NCBI GenBank assembly: GCA_022315425.1
Contig: JAIUPT010000032.1
Coordinates: forward strand, 794,501-858,500
Origin: Pseudevernia furfuracea
Lineage: Eukaryota; Ascomycota; Lecanoromycetes; Lecanorales; Parmeliaceae
Length of the DNA: 64,000 nt
Direction of reading: 5' to 3'
Part shown: positions 24,774-37,193 of the stretch, piece by piece
Numbering within the stretch: the stretch's first letter is position 1
How the letters are laid out: each line of letters begins with the position of its first letter
The notes under the pieces: model-generated
Databases searched by the model: none
What the model was told of the DNA's origin: nothing
The model's input: only the letters and a program-made list of their open reading frames with translations
Made by a program: the position numbers and the translations under genes

Positions 24774-27700
24774 ATCATGCACTATTCGAATATCAACTCG
24801 AACGACTTCAATATTCTCGATGCGACTGATAATCAAGTCATTAATCTAATCGTTACGAAAGCTCTCGAATATAGTCTCATGACTGCGAATTTCGTGAATC
24901 TCCTTATTCGAGTCGTCATAGATTCAGACTGCTCTCGTTATTCTTTCGCGAATCGTTCGATGTTTATTATCTACGAAAAGATCTACTCTCGATCGATCAA
25001 GGGCATCGAGGAAAGCGAAGTGCAGCCCCAAGACTATAACATTATTAGCCTCGACTGTGTGATCAGGGAAGAGTATGTGACAGTCACTCTGCGAAATATC
25101 TTATATATATTCGATATAAGCGTCAATCTTCTCTCGATCGATAAACTTCTAAACTTCGACATCGCTGTCTCCTTTCATAAGATAGAGTATATTCTTATTA
25201 AGAACGATCTAAAGCTTATCGATACTCGTAATCGTGATCTCTTCTTTTTGAATCTCTGATAGAGTCGAAACAGTGCTCTAATCGCCTATAGTGTGCTCTC
25301 GAATCTTATTTATCAACTCTAATATGCTCGCATGAGTCATTTAGATTAAAATAATCTAAACAAGCTTTTAAATATAATCGTTGAGATGAACTTCATCAAG
25401 AACATTACGAAGGAGTATATCTACGAATATTATATCATAAGACGTCAGAAGACTGTCTCTTATGATAGTCTCATAGAGTCAAAAACGCAGTCTAACGAAT
25501 TTATTTATAGTGATCTCGTAGAGTCTCTATTTCCTACTGAATTTAATAACTGCAGATACTTTATGATATTCAAGAATAATTTCATCTTCTACTCTAAAGT
25601 GTATTATATTCGTTATAAGAGTGAAACGTTTATCATGTTCTTACGTTTTAAAGTCTTTCTAGAGTCACGAAGCTATAAGATCTATCGTATTCGCCTCGAC
25701 AATAAGAGAGAGTATATATTTAAGATCTTCTTGAATTATCTCCTTTAGTGCGAAATCAGATAGAAGCTCACTGTATCTGAGAACTTCGAAATAAACGAAG
25801 CGATCGAACGTTTTGAATAGATCTTGCTGTATAAGATACATTTTATACTACTAAGTTCTCAGCTCAACAAGTCTTTCTGATCTGAAATCGTGACCATCAT
25901 CAATTATTTAATGTTGCGATCTCTCAACGTTCGAATCATTGTAACGTCATTTGAGACTTTTCATTATCGAAAGCTCATTTTATTTCATCTGCGAACGATT
26001 GATTTCATCGTCTATACATTAAAGCGTATTCAAAAGAAACTCGTAAATAAAAGCGAAAAGTGTGTTCTTCTAGATTATGAAGGGGAGTTTATTTTTCGCC
26101 TATATAACCTCATCAAGAAGAAGATTATTCGAGTTAATAATGTTCACTTCGTTGAGAAGCGTCTCTTGATTGTGAACCTCGAAGAAAAGACGAACGCTTA
26201 TAAGTTCTTGATCAAGCGATAACGTCTTTATGTATCAGCATTCGCTGTAAGAAAGACACTTAATGAATAACGTATTATTAACATTTCAAAAGACATTGTC
26301 TTCATTATGAAGTTCTCAACGACTGTCTCTGTATCTATAATAAACAGATCAAGATCAAATTTTCTATGATCAGCTGAAAAGCAGACGTCTACATCAAAGC
26401 CCTCGTTTCTCGCACGAGTCGTATTATCGATTACGTTCGCGCGAGTCTCTCGATTAATTGCTATATTATCAGCTATCGAAAGAATAACTCGTTCTCTCAC
26501 TGTCGTCGAAATGATTCGCGAAGATGTCGAGCTAAGTGCGGTTCAAAGAATACTTCTTAATTATTTCGACACTACGATTTCGAATCTGCGAGATCTATCA
26601 CCTGACCCTCTCTCGAGAACATTCGCGATCTTTACGTTATTAACGAATCATGTTAATAAGTCGAATATTTTCGAGTCGACGATCTATTAATAGACTATTT
26701 TCAATCAACTCTTTCGTATGCACTGAGAGCTCGTTATATAAGACGAATATAAATCTCTTATAGATAACAATACTTGATGTCTAATTCAGACGCCTTCAGA
26801 TGCTTATATTTTAAGAGATCGCTGAGTCTATATCGTGAAGCGAGACCTCGTTAAGAAAGTCACTCGTTATAAGATTCGTTGAGTGATTCGAGAATTCGAA
26901 TAACAGAAGAGTTGTAACTATCATAACACGTTCGTCTTAGTGATCAAGCTTATAAGTTATAAGGCGATCTTTATTCTGACAGCGATCTTGAACTGAAACG
27001 TAAAATAAATAAACGTTAAAATCGTCTTTCTCTACGGTAACGTTCAAGAGACGATTTATGTGCGACAGCCCGATGATTTCAGCAAGGACGATATCAAAGT
27101 TTATAAGCTAAATAAGGCTCTTTATGAACTCAAGTAATCTCTTAGAATTTGATATCAGCACTTCTCGAAGTACATAAAGAAATTCGAATTAATACTTATC
27201 GAATCGAACGAGAGTGTCTTTATAAACGTTAAGGAGGGCATTATTGTAGCCCTCTATGTGAACGATATATTAATTATCGATCTTAGTAAAATCGATATTC
27301 AGCGCATCAAAAAGGCCCTTAATGACAAGTTTCACATATTCGACTTGAGACATTGCGTCTATTATTTAGACATGATCGTCAAAAGGGATCGTGTCGTCGA
27401 TATTCTTCGTCTGAGACAAGCAGTCTATGTCACTCGTTTCTTAAAGCATTTTAATTATTAAAGTCTCAATTCAGTCTCTACGTCTCTGAAAATCAGTCGC
27501 AAGCTACAATCTGCGAAAGAGAATTATATTGCTTCGAGAAAACTATGCGAGAATTATCAATCTATCGTGAGATTCCTTATATATATTATGTTAGAAACTC
27601 GTTCTGATATCGTCTATGCTGTCTCTCTTGTTAGTCGCTATTCAGTTAATTCGATTCAGACACACTAAAATGCAGTGATTCGAATCTTTCGATATCTTAG

Positions 27701-28247
27701 AGACACGATACACTACGAACTAATGTATAAAGAATCCCTTCAAGCCCTCATCGAATACATTAATTTCGATTGAACTGACGACTCGACTCGAAGGTCTATC
27801 TTCGACTATCTATTTAACGTCGATAGCGACGTCATTAGCTGATCATCAAAGCGTCAAGTCATCGTCGCGTTATTCACTTGCGAAGTCGAGTATATCGATC
27901 AAACGTTGATTATTAAAGAAGTTATTTGATTAAAAACTCTTTTTAATCAACTTCTGCGGCCTCGAGACTCTGACTCGAAAATTATCATAATCTTTGACGA
28001 CAATTAGAGCGCAATTATTCTCGTTAAGAACGCTTAGTTTCATGCTCGCATTAAGCACATTAACATCGCTCATTATTTCGTGCGTGAAAAAGTCAATAAC
28101 GACACCGTGAACATGCAATTCGTATTCACTAATAAACAAATGATCGACGATCTCATCAAAACCCTCTGCCTCGACAAATTCGTTGTCTTTCGCGATGCCC
28201 TTGAAGTGAAATTAGCTTCAGAACATCCTCTCAGCGTCAAAGACTAA
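24774..28247 (+). pseudogene. copia copy B pol remnant
   Basis: Protease and GAG-pre-integrase segments are open over 24777-25259 (VIDSDCSRYSF; DISVNLLSIDKLLNF). The integrase segment is 25386-25748 and beyond (IRLDNKREYIFKIFLNYLL). RT has LYVNDILI near 27258 (D to N in YVDD), and RNase H has FDDNQSA near 27995 and a terminal TAA at 28245. Stops fall at Gln/Trp codons. Inactive. Confidence 0.85.
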
Positions 28248-28399
28248 CCCTCAGCGCTCTTGCTTCTAATCTGAAGTCGTTAATTTCAAAGAAGTGACGC
28301 TATTCACCTTGCCTATAAACGTTAGATCTTTAGTTTTCTTTCACTGCTTCTTGTTTCACTCTCTCATATATTCATCGACCTCGTTTTGATAGAAATTGA

Positions 28400-28654
28400 G
28401 TGTGCATCAGGTCTATTTTAAAGAAAACTTTCAAAAAACCGCCTTTTTTCGGAAAATGGAAGTTTTATATAAAGAATCAGGACGGATTTTTACATATCTT
28501 CGAATTTGATATAGTCGTTTTCAGAACTTGGTTCGAATTTGACATAGTCGTTTTCAGAACTTGGTTTCTTCACTTTTGTGAACCGGACTTCGCGCTAACT
28601 CGATTGAGGTTTTTTGCGTCGCGAAGTGCGAAAATCGTGTTTTCGCATTTTTGA
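28400..28654 (+). CDS. Short conserved open frame before the 3' LTR of copia copy B
   Basis: Homologue of the frame at 10681-10902. It carries an in-frame tandem duplication of 33 bases (28501-28533 and 28534-28566), giving EFDIVVFRTWF twice. The duplication is also present in copy C but not in copy A. Function unknown; may be non-coding. Confidence 0.3.
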   Translation: MCIRSILKKTFKKPPFFGKWKFYIKNQDGFLHIFEFDIVVFRTWFEFDIVVFRTWFLHFCEPDFALTRLRFFASRSAKIVFSHF

Positions 28655-28673
28655 GTATGCGAGCGAAGGGGAG

Positions 28674-28795
28674 TGTCAAAATTCGGGTCACGTGACATGG
28701 TCACGTGATGCGCTAAGGCGCATCCTCATAGTCGCTCTTTACTCTCGTAGCATTCTATAGTTAACAACTAAGTGTCCTACCACCTATTCTTGACA
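28674..28795 (+). repeat. 3' LTR of copia copy B
   Basis: 122-base long form with the duplicated CACGTG unit, followed by CAATA. Confidence 0.92.
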
Positions 28796-29400
28796 CAATA
28801 AACTCAGACTCGTATAAAAGAAGCATTAATATCGAATTCTCTTTAGTGTTTAATGAAGAGAACGAAGTAAGAGAAGATGAACTTGAATAAGTCAAGAATA
28901 AACGGTTAAAACGCAATAAAAGATCTGAGTATTTAATGAAGTGAAAGAATTAAAGCAATAAGCATAACGTGTGATATTCAATTAATGATTTGCTTAAGAC
29001 TATGAATCTAATCAATGATTACGAGAACAAGTAGATTCTCGTTTCGACTGTTAGAAGACGAAGAGAAAAGGGGGCTAGAATTATACAAGCATCGTCACCG
29101 CTCAAGCGAGAAAGAGGGAGGCCGCGAAAAGCTTCGTGAGGTCTGAAGTCTTTTGTAAATTCAATCTGATGTTGATTTGTTTTGCTCTATGTTATTTCTA
29201 TGTCATTCAGCGAGAACGCTGACTTTGTTTTTCTTTATTGATATTTGATATGTGATCCTACGAAAGCCTTTCGCAGAACGCGATTTTCTTGCTTTTGCTT
29301 CTGTCTGAAGAGTCTAGATCAAGTATATACTAGCTTCTTCAGTATGGACTTAGATAGATTTCTAGATAGCAATAAATCATCTTTCTTCTTCATCACGATA

Positions 29401-30739
29401 TCAGTATATATAAAAGAATAAGATAGGGCTAAGCTAAAAAATCTTAATTTGTATGTGTAGCCAATAATCAAATCGTTAATTCTACGCTTTTTGACTAGAC
29501 TCGCTTTGTTAGCCCGCTAGGCCTTTCGAGAACCCTTATTTAAAAATTTGATAACTCTTTTTTGTAACTTCAATCATTCTATACCCTCTACATATGATTT
29601 TCTTATAAACTCTCAAATTGTAGAGCTGAATTTGCGTATTCTAACGCTATAAAAATTATCAAATTTGATCTATTATTTGTTGATCAAATTAACACTCGAA
29701 TATATTGATATTCAAATGCGTTCGAGCTCGAAAGATATTTCTTTCGATTCTATTTATCTGTAATTATTCTTTTATCACTCTATAAATCTTTTAATTACTA
29801 AAAATATGAATATATTCGTTATTAATAATTCTCTCACTTATATTGTCAAAAATCTTAGATATCTATATCTCTTTTGTTGTCTTTTTATTCTTTTATTAAC
29901 GCGTTTAAACGATTTTTAAGCGAATCTATCATCGTCGATAATCGAGATAAAAGATTAATTATCATATCTTATAACAAGCGTGAAAGATCTTTAAAAAGGC
30001 GTCGAACGAATTCGTAGTTCTCGAGTTCATCTATATCTTCTTCTCAAGTTAACATTTTAATCTTAGACGCGTTCTCGTCGCCCTCTTCTTAAATCTTTTA
30101 AAACGCGTTATATTCTTCTATAGAGAATCAAGAAGTTAATAAAAAAGTACTTAATATAGATTCTATAGAAGAATCGTTAAAAGATATATCGAATAACTTC
30201 TTTGAAGATATAGAGCTTATATCGAATAACTTCTTTAAAGATATAGAGCTTTTAGACGATCTATTATCTTTCAGCTCTTACTTAGATTCTTCGCAGCCTT
30301 CAACACGACTTCGACGTTATAATATTTTTAATTCTTATATAGAAGAATCGAAGCGTCACTATTTAAATCTCATAAATGTTATTTGTAATCGTTGTAACGT
30401 CGCGTTTTTTAAGAATAAGACTAAGAGATAATACTATGATAAGAAAAATATCGAGATCGTTAAGTTTGAAATAGTTATTAAGAAAGATTAGTCTAAGAAG
30501 AACGACTCGATCTTTAAAACGCGTGTAAACGATTTAGCGAACTTAGTGAATTAGAACGAGAATATTATAAATAAGATTCTATATTCTTTGAAATCAAAAA
30601 CGATTATTCTTATCGACGACTGTAAGAAATTTCGTCGTCATAGCGTTCAATATAATAATATCGTCTTTATAACCTCACAGTAGATTACTATAAATTATAT
30701 TATTATATCATATACGTGCAAAGTTTAAAGAGTAATTAT
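29401..30739 (+). mobile_element. Helitron-like or other repeat, left copy (RIPed)
   Basis: A repeat starts abruptly inside the gypsy LTR with TCAGTATATATAAAAG after an A. Its first 275 bases match 37351-37640 in the same orientation. A 5' TC preceded by A suits a Helitron end, but no 3' CTRR end or Rep/helicase motif was found. The inner part (about 30010-30730) has a degraded frame with Ser/Asp-rich runs, a CNRC motif near 30383 and TRVNDLANLVNQ near 30520, no family recognised. An 84-base stretch includes a repeated ATATCGAATAACTTCTTT (30187 and 30214). The right part is cut by copia copy C. Confidence 0.45.
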
Positions 30740-30848
30740 TGTCAAGAATAGGTGGTAGAACACTTAGTTGTTAACTATGGAATGCTACAAGAGTAAAGAG
30801 CGACTATGAGGATGCGCCTTAGCGCATCACGTGACCCGAATTTTGACA
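30740..30848 (-). repeat. 3' LTR of copia copy C
   Basis: 109-base short form on the minus strand. Here the 3' LTR is the short one, the reverse of copies A and B. Confidence 0.9.
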
Positions 30849-30867
30849 CTCCCCTTCGCTCGCATAC

Positions 30868-31125
30868 TCAAAAATGCGAAAACACGATTTTCGCACTTCG
30901 CGACGCAAAAAACCCCAATCGGGTTAGCGCGAAGTCCGGTTCACAAAAGTGAAGAAACCAAGTTCTGAAAACGACTATGTCAAATTCGAACCAAGTTCTA
31001 AAAACGATTATATCAAATTCGAAGACATGTAAAAATTCGTTCTGGTTCTTTATACAAAACTTCCATTTTCCGAAAAAAGACGATTTTTTGAAAGTTTTCT
31101 TTGAAATAGACCTGATATATATCAA
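30868..31125 (-). CDS. Short conserved open frame before the 3' LTR of copia copy C
   Basis: The third instance of the frame that stays open in each copia copy, with the 11-residue EFDI(V/I)VFRTWF duplication as in copy B. No known domain. Confidence 0.3.
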   Translation of the reverse strand: MIYIRSISKKTFKKSSFFGKWKFCIKNQNEFLHVFEFDIIVFRTWFEFDIVVFRTWFLHFCEPDFALTRLGFFASRSAKIVFSHF

Positions 31126-31274
31126 ATTTCTATTAAAACGAGGTCGATAAATATATGAGAGAGTGAAATAAGAAGCAGTGAAAGAAAACTAAAGATCTAA
31201 CGTTTATAGACAAGGTGAATAGCGTTATTTTTCTGAAACTAATGACTTTAGATTAGAAGCAAGAGCGTTAAGGG

Positions 31275-34200
31275 TTAGTCTTTGACGCTAAGAGAATATT
31301 CTGAAGCTGATTTCACCTTAAGAGCATCACGAAAGACAACGAATTTGTCGAGACAGAGGGCTTTGATGAGATCGTCGATTATTTATTTATTCGTGAATAC
31401 GAACTGCATGTTCACGATGTCGTCATTAACTTTTTCACGCACGAAATAATGGGCGATATTAATGTGCTTGATGCGAACATGAAACTAAGCGTTCTTGACG
31501 AGGGCAATTGCGCCCTGATTGTCGTCGAAGATTATAATGATCTTCGAATCAGAGTCTCGGAGTCGCAGAAGTTGATTAAGAAGAGTTTTCAATTAAATAA
31601 CTTCTTTGATAATCAACGTTTGATCGATATACTCGACTTCGCAAGTGAATAACGCGACGATAACTTGACGCTTTAATAATTAGTTGATGACGTCGCTATC
31701 GACGTTAAATAGATAGTCGAAGATAGATCTTCGAGTCGAGTCGTCAGCTCAATCGAAATCGATGTACTCGATAAGGGCTTGAAGGGATTCTTTGTATACT
31801 AGTTCGTAATATATCGTGTCTCTAAGATATCGAAAGATTCGAATCACTGCATTTTAGTGTGTCTGAGTCGAATTAATTAAATAGCGACTAACAAGAGAGA
31901 CAGCATAGACGATATTAGAACGAGTTTTTAACATGAAATATATAAGAAATCTCACGACAGATTAATAGTTCTCGTATAGCTTTCTCGAAGCAACATAGCT
32001 CTCTTTCGCAGATTGTAGCTTGCGACTGGTTTTTAGAGACGTAGTGTTATGGCCATAGCCAAGGGCATAGCCCTCCTGCCAAAGCCTTCCGCAGAAGGAT
32101 GGCTCTTGCCATGCCTTGGAGAAGGGGGAGAGGCTAGGCCATGCTGATACTAGCGTCTCCGATGTATTCCCTACAAAAGCAGCCTCGTAGCTAGAACATA
32201 AAGACAAGACTTTACACACCCATAAATGATCATATGCCTTGAGCATTACACGTAGAGACTGAATTGAGACTTTAATAATTAAAATGCTTTAAGAAACGAG
32301 TAACATAGACTGCTTGTCCCAGACGAAGAATATCGACGATACGATTTCTTTTGACGATTATGTCTAAATAATAAGCGCAAGGTCCCAAGTCGAATATATG
32401 AAACTTGTTATTAAGGGCCTTTTTGATGCGCTAAATGTCGATTTTGCTGAGATCGATAATTAATATATCGTTCATATAGAGGATTATAATAATGCTCTTC
32501 TTGACGTTCATAAAGACACTCTCGTTCGATTCGATAGATATTAATTCGAGTTTCTTTATATACTTCGAGAAGTGCTAATATCAAATTCTAAGAAATTGCT
32601 TGAGTTCATAGAGAATCTTATTCAGCTTATAAACTTTAATGTCGTTCTTGCTGAAATCATCGAACTATCGCATATAAATCGTCTCTTAAACGTTATCGTA
32701 GAGAAAGACGATTTTGACGTTCATTTGTTTTATATTTTAATTCAGAATCGCTATTAGAGTAAAGATCGTCTTATAACTCATAAGCTTGATCACTAAGACG
32801 AACGTGTTATGATAGTCACGACTCTTCTATTATTCGAAATCTCGAATCACTTAACGAGTCTTATAGCGAGTGACTTTCTTAGCGAGACCTCGCTTCACGA
32901 TATAGACTCAACGACCTCTCAGAATATAAGCATCTAAAGGCGTCTAAATTAGACATCAAGTATTGTTGTTTATAAGAGATTTATATTCGTCTTATATGAC
33001 GAGCTCTTAGTGTATACGAGAGAGTTAATTGAAAATGACCTGTTGATAGATCGTCGACTCGAAAATATTCGACTTATTAACATAATTCGTTAGTAACGCA
33101 AAGGTCGCGAATATTCTCGAGAGAGGGTCAGATGATAGATCTCGCAGATTCGAAATCGTAATATCGAGATAATCAAGAAGTACTCTTTGAATCGCACTTA
33201 ACTCGAGATCTTCGCGAATCATTTTGATGACAGTAAGAGAACGAGTTATTCTTTCGATAATTGATAATGCAGTAATTGATCGAGAGACCCGCGCGAACGC
33301 GATCGATGATACGACTCGTGCGAGAGACGAGGGCTTTGATGTAAACGTCTGCTTTTCAGCTGATTATAGAAAATTTGATCTTGATCTGTTTATTGCAGAT
33401 GCAGATACAGTCGTTGAGAGCTTTATAATAAGAACAATATCTTTCGAAATATTAGTAATACGCTATTTATTAAGTGTCTCCTTTACAGCGAATATTAATA
33501 TATGAAGACGTTATCGCTTGATCGAAAACTTATAAACGTTCGTCTTTTCTTCGAGATTTACAATCAAGAGACGCTTCTTAACGAAGTAAACATTATTAAC
33601 TCAAATAATCTTCTTCTTGATGAGATTATATAGACGAAAAATGAACTTCTCTTTATATCTCAGAAGGACATACTTTTCGCTTTTATTCACGAGTTTCTTT
33701 TAAATACGCTTTAACATATAGACGATGAAATCAATCGTTCGCAGATGAAATAAAATGAGCTTTCGATAATAAAAAGTCTTAAATGACGTTATAATGATTC
33801 GAACGTTAAGAGATCGCAACATCAAATAATTGATAATAATCACGATTTCGAATTAAAAAGACTTGTTGAGCTGAGAACTTAACAGTATAAAATGTATCTT
33901 ATATAGTAAGATCTGCTTAAAACGTTCGATCGTCTCGTTCATTTCGAGATTCTTAGATATAGTGAGCTTTTGTCTGATTTCGCACTAAAGAAGATAATTT
34001 AAGAAGGTCTTGAATATATACTCTCTCTTATTGTCGAGGCGAATACGATAGATCTTATAATCTCGTGACTCTAGAAAGACTTTGAAACGTAAGAACATGA
34101 TAAACGTTTCACTCTTATAACGAATATAGTACACTTTAAAATAGGAGATGAAATTATTCTTAAATATCATAAAGTATTTATAGTTATTAAATTTAATAGA

Positions 34201-34977
34201 GAATAGAGATTCTACGAGATTACTATAAACAAATTCGTTAGACTGCGTTTCTGACTCTGTGAGACTATTATAAGAGATAGTCTTCTGACGTCTTATAACA
34301 TAACATTCGCAGATATACTTCTTCGCAATGTTCTTAATGAAGTTCACTTCAACGATTATATTTGAGAGCTTGTTTAGATTGTTTTGACTTAAATAATTCA
34401 TGCGAGCATGTTAGAGTTGATGAATAAGATTCGAGAGCACACTATAGACGATCAAAGCACTGTTTCGACTCTGTTAGAGATTCAAAAAGAAGAGATCACG
34501 ATTGCGAGTATCGATAAGCTTTAGATCGTTCTTAATGAGAATGTATTCTATCTTATAAAAGAAGATAACGATATCGAAGTTTAGAAGTTTATCGATCGAA
34601 AGAAGATTAACGCTCATATCGAATACATGTAAGACATTTCGCAGAGTAACTATCACACACTCTTTTCTAATCACACAGTCGAGACTAATAATATTATAGT
34701 CTTAAAACTGCACTTCGCTCTTTTCGATGTTCTTGATCGATCGAGAATAGATCTTTTCGTAGATAATGAATATCGAACGATCCGCAAAAGAATAACGAGA
34801 GCAGTCTGAATCTACGACGACTCGAATAAGAAGATTCACGAAATTCGTAGTTATAAGACTATGTTCGAGAGCTTTCGTGACGATTAGATTAATGACTTGA
34901 TCATTAGTCGCATCGAGAATATTGAAGTCGTTCGAGTTGATATTCGAATAGTGCATAATGAAGTTTAGTTTCTTCAA
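31275..34977 (-). pseudogene. copia copy C pol remnant (interrupted by a solo LTR)
   Basis: Minus strand, in order: protease-like (VVDSDCSRYSF near 34810), GAG-pre-integrase (34474-34674), integrase (33985-34401 and beyond), RT (32290-32910) and RNase H (31320-32000), ending at TAA 31275. Stops are at Gln/Trp codons. The solo LTR at 32045-32250 splits the region between RT and RNase H. Confidence 0.85.
32045..32250 (+). mobile_element. Solo LTR in copia copy C, TSD CGTAG
   Basis: 206 bases, TGTTATGGCC...GAGCATTACA, flanked by CGTAG at 32040-32044 and 32251-32255; the interrupted copia sequence has CGTAG once. GC-rich and not RIPed, so it is younger than its host. It shares the core GCCTTCCGCAGAAGG, a CTAGGCCA stretch and GATACTAGC with the gypsy LTR, so it is a diverged relative. 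Orientation is assigned from that resemblance. Confidence 0.88.
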
Positions 34978-34999
34978 AAAGATATAATTAACATTGAGA

Positions 35000-36900
35000 T
35001 AATCGTTCTTCTCTGAAGCAGAGACATTAAAAGACGTCTCTTCGATGCGCTTGCGCTTGTTGCTTGGGAATTCATCTTCGAAGTCAAAGATCTTTATCTT
35101 CTTCTTCTTTTTCTCTTTCGTTATGAATTTCTCAGACTTGAGATAAGAAAACTTGATTTAACATTTGATAAGAAAATGTCTGAATTTGCGACTAGCTATC
35201 TTACACGAAGAATAGGTCTCACGATTAATATTAGAGTCGCTCGAGTTATTAAAAGCAGCTTGTTTGTCTTTGCTCTTATCGTTACGAACGATATATATAA
35301 TCAATTCTTCTTCTTTGAAGGAGATTCTAACTTCTTCGTTCACGACGATCACGATAATCTCTTAAAACTTGACGAACTTGTTCTCAAAGAGATCATGATT
35401 TTGAATATAACTTGACTCGAACATGTCGTAAGAGTCGTCAAGTCTTATAAGGAAAATTAGAATTCGTAGAGACTTCGAAATGATAAGAGATTTATGAAGG
35501 CTGATGATGTCGAAGATAATCTTGCGAAAGTTCTTTTCGTATTGACGAACTCTCTCTTTTTCAAGAGTGAGATCGAATATTCGACGCATTAGTTTTCTAT
35601 AGAGATTCGTGCTCTTAGATTAATAGTTCTTGATTAGAGTATCGAGCATAATCTAAGAGTCTTTATCGTCGAATTCGACTTCGACGAGTTCGCGATCGTT
35701 ATTTTCGAGGCGATAAAAGATAGCGATACAGACTCTATAACTAATGATCGCATTAAAGAAAACAAGATTGTTGAATATCAATCAATTATTGATATTCTAT
35801 TTTCATCGACGATATCTTAGATTGAACTTTAAAATAACAATGAAGTTTAGAAGGAAAGCGCTTTCTTCTTCGAGGGGATCAGTCGCTGAAATTATTAGAG
35901 CTGACATGTTTCTTACGACGTCTTGTGCGCTTGATTCTTCGTCGATTATAGATGCTGGGAATTACTGAGAAGGTTTCTAAGGGCGGCACGTACGATGTGA
36001 ATAGTGACGACGATAATGCTCAAACGAAAGACTCAGCTTGAAAGATGACTGAGACGATAGAAAACGAAGATCTTGAAGTCGAAGAAGTCGAAGTCAAAGA
36101 AGTGGGATTTAGAGAACTTTTAACACGAAGATCGAATAACTTAATATCACTTAAGACACTGAGAGTATCTTCGCTAACTTCGAATTGAAAGTCGACACTA
36201 TTAACGTTCGCGAAAGCAGTGAGAGTGAAATAGATACTCTAATCTTCGTCAGAGTTCTCGAGAGTCTTATCGTTATCTAATAACTTTTGCTATTAATCTT
36301 CGAGTTCTTATATAAGAAATAAGAAGTGCTTATGCTTGAATCTTCGATAGATACGAACGATGTTATTGAGATAAAAGGTATTTAGGGACAAGAACGATTT
36401 AAATTGATCTAATTTTCGCTGAGACTGTATCGAAGATAATTACTAAAGACGTGTAGATCTTCGAAGAGAAATGACGTTCTTCTTATACTAAGTCTTCGAT
36501 AGAGACTCGAATTTAGAATAGTCGCTTCGATAACTGTCGTCGTGAGATGAAGTCATATTCGATAACAGAATAAAGTCGAATGGCGATGAAAATAATTCGA
36601 TGACTGAGCCCCAGCCCTCTTCTTCAGAGAACTTGTGAGATCGAAAGATCTATCTCAATAAGAAATTCTTATTGTTTTGACCCTCAATAGGCGTATACGC
36701 GCTCTGAGTGAAGGTTTGTCGATGACTAATCAATTCTAAAGTGTGATCAGACGATTTGATACTGAAGTTCAGCCTCTTGGGTCGTTATAATTGATTCGAT
36801 TCATGTAAACGCTTTATCAACGCTGAAGCGATGTACACCGCGAGAGAAATATTCTCGTTGAGCGTGTTTAACGTGTCTCACGCAGGGAAGCTAACAATAT
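35000..36900 (-). pseudogene. copia copy C gag region, degraded
   Basis: Collinear with gag of copies A and B. It contains open pieces at 35362-35589 and 35158-35352, the latter ending SSCKIASRKFRHFLIKC. No intact frame. Confidence 0.5.
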
Positions 36901-37177
36901 TTCAGAGACCTTAGTGAAATTCGATCGCACGATCGTATAACGAGTTCGACGTTCGACGTTCGATTAGATTCGATATGTCGAGAGTCGATTTGCGATAGAA
37001 CTCTCAGCCTCTCGAATTTCAAAGACGATCATTTTGTAGAGGACAATACTCATCTCAAGAAGATTGAAAAACAGAGTCTCATAGCTGTCGCGGCGTTTAT
37101 TGCGATGAACTCGTGATGCTTAGAGATCACTGTGACTCTGATAGGCATATGATATAAGTGAAACAGTCGCCGAGCAA

Positions 37178-37193
37178 GCCCGGGCTCATAACC
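37178..37193 (-). other. Primer-binding site, copia copy C
   Basis: On the minus strand GGTTATGAGCCCGGGC directly follows the 5' LTR. This is the best preserved of the three sites, complementary to the conserved initiator tRNA-Met anticodon arm as I know it. Confidence 0.75.

Larger units (their letters stand above)
22302..28795 (+). mobile_element. Ty1/copia retrotransposon, copy B, nested in gypsy relic
   Basis: 5' LTR 22302-22410 and 3' LTR 28674-28795; target duplication CAATA at 22297-22301 and 28796-28800. The primer-binding site GATTATGAGCCCGAGC is at 22411-22426, and the purine tract CGAAGGGGAG lies just before 28674. It is the same family as copies A and C and is RIPed throughout pol. 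Confidence 0.95.
21592..29400 (+). mobile_element. Ty3/gypsy relic (integrase to 3' LTR), split by copia copy B
   Basis: 21592-22301 matches the integrase part of the complete gypsy element (its 19925-20635). The match resumes at 28796 with the chromodomain region and a diverged LTR starting near 29246 (TGATATGTGATCC). That LTR stops at CATCACGATA (29400), where the repeat at 29401 begins. The 5' part (gag to RNase H) is missing. Heavily RIPed. Confidence 0.85.
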
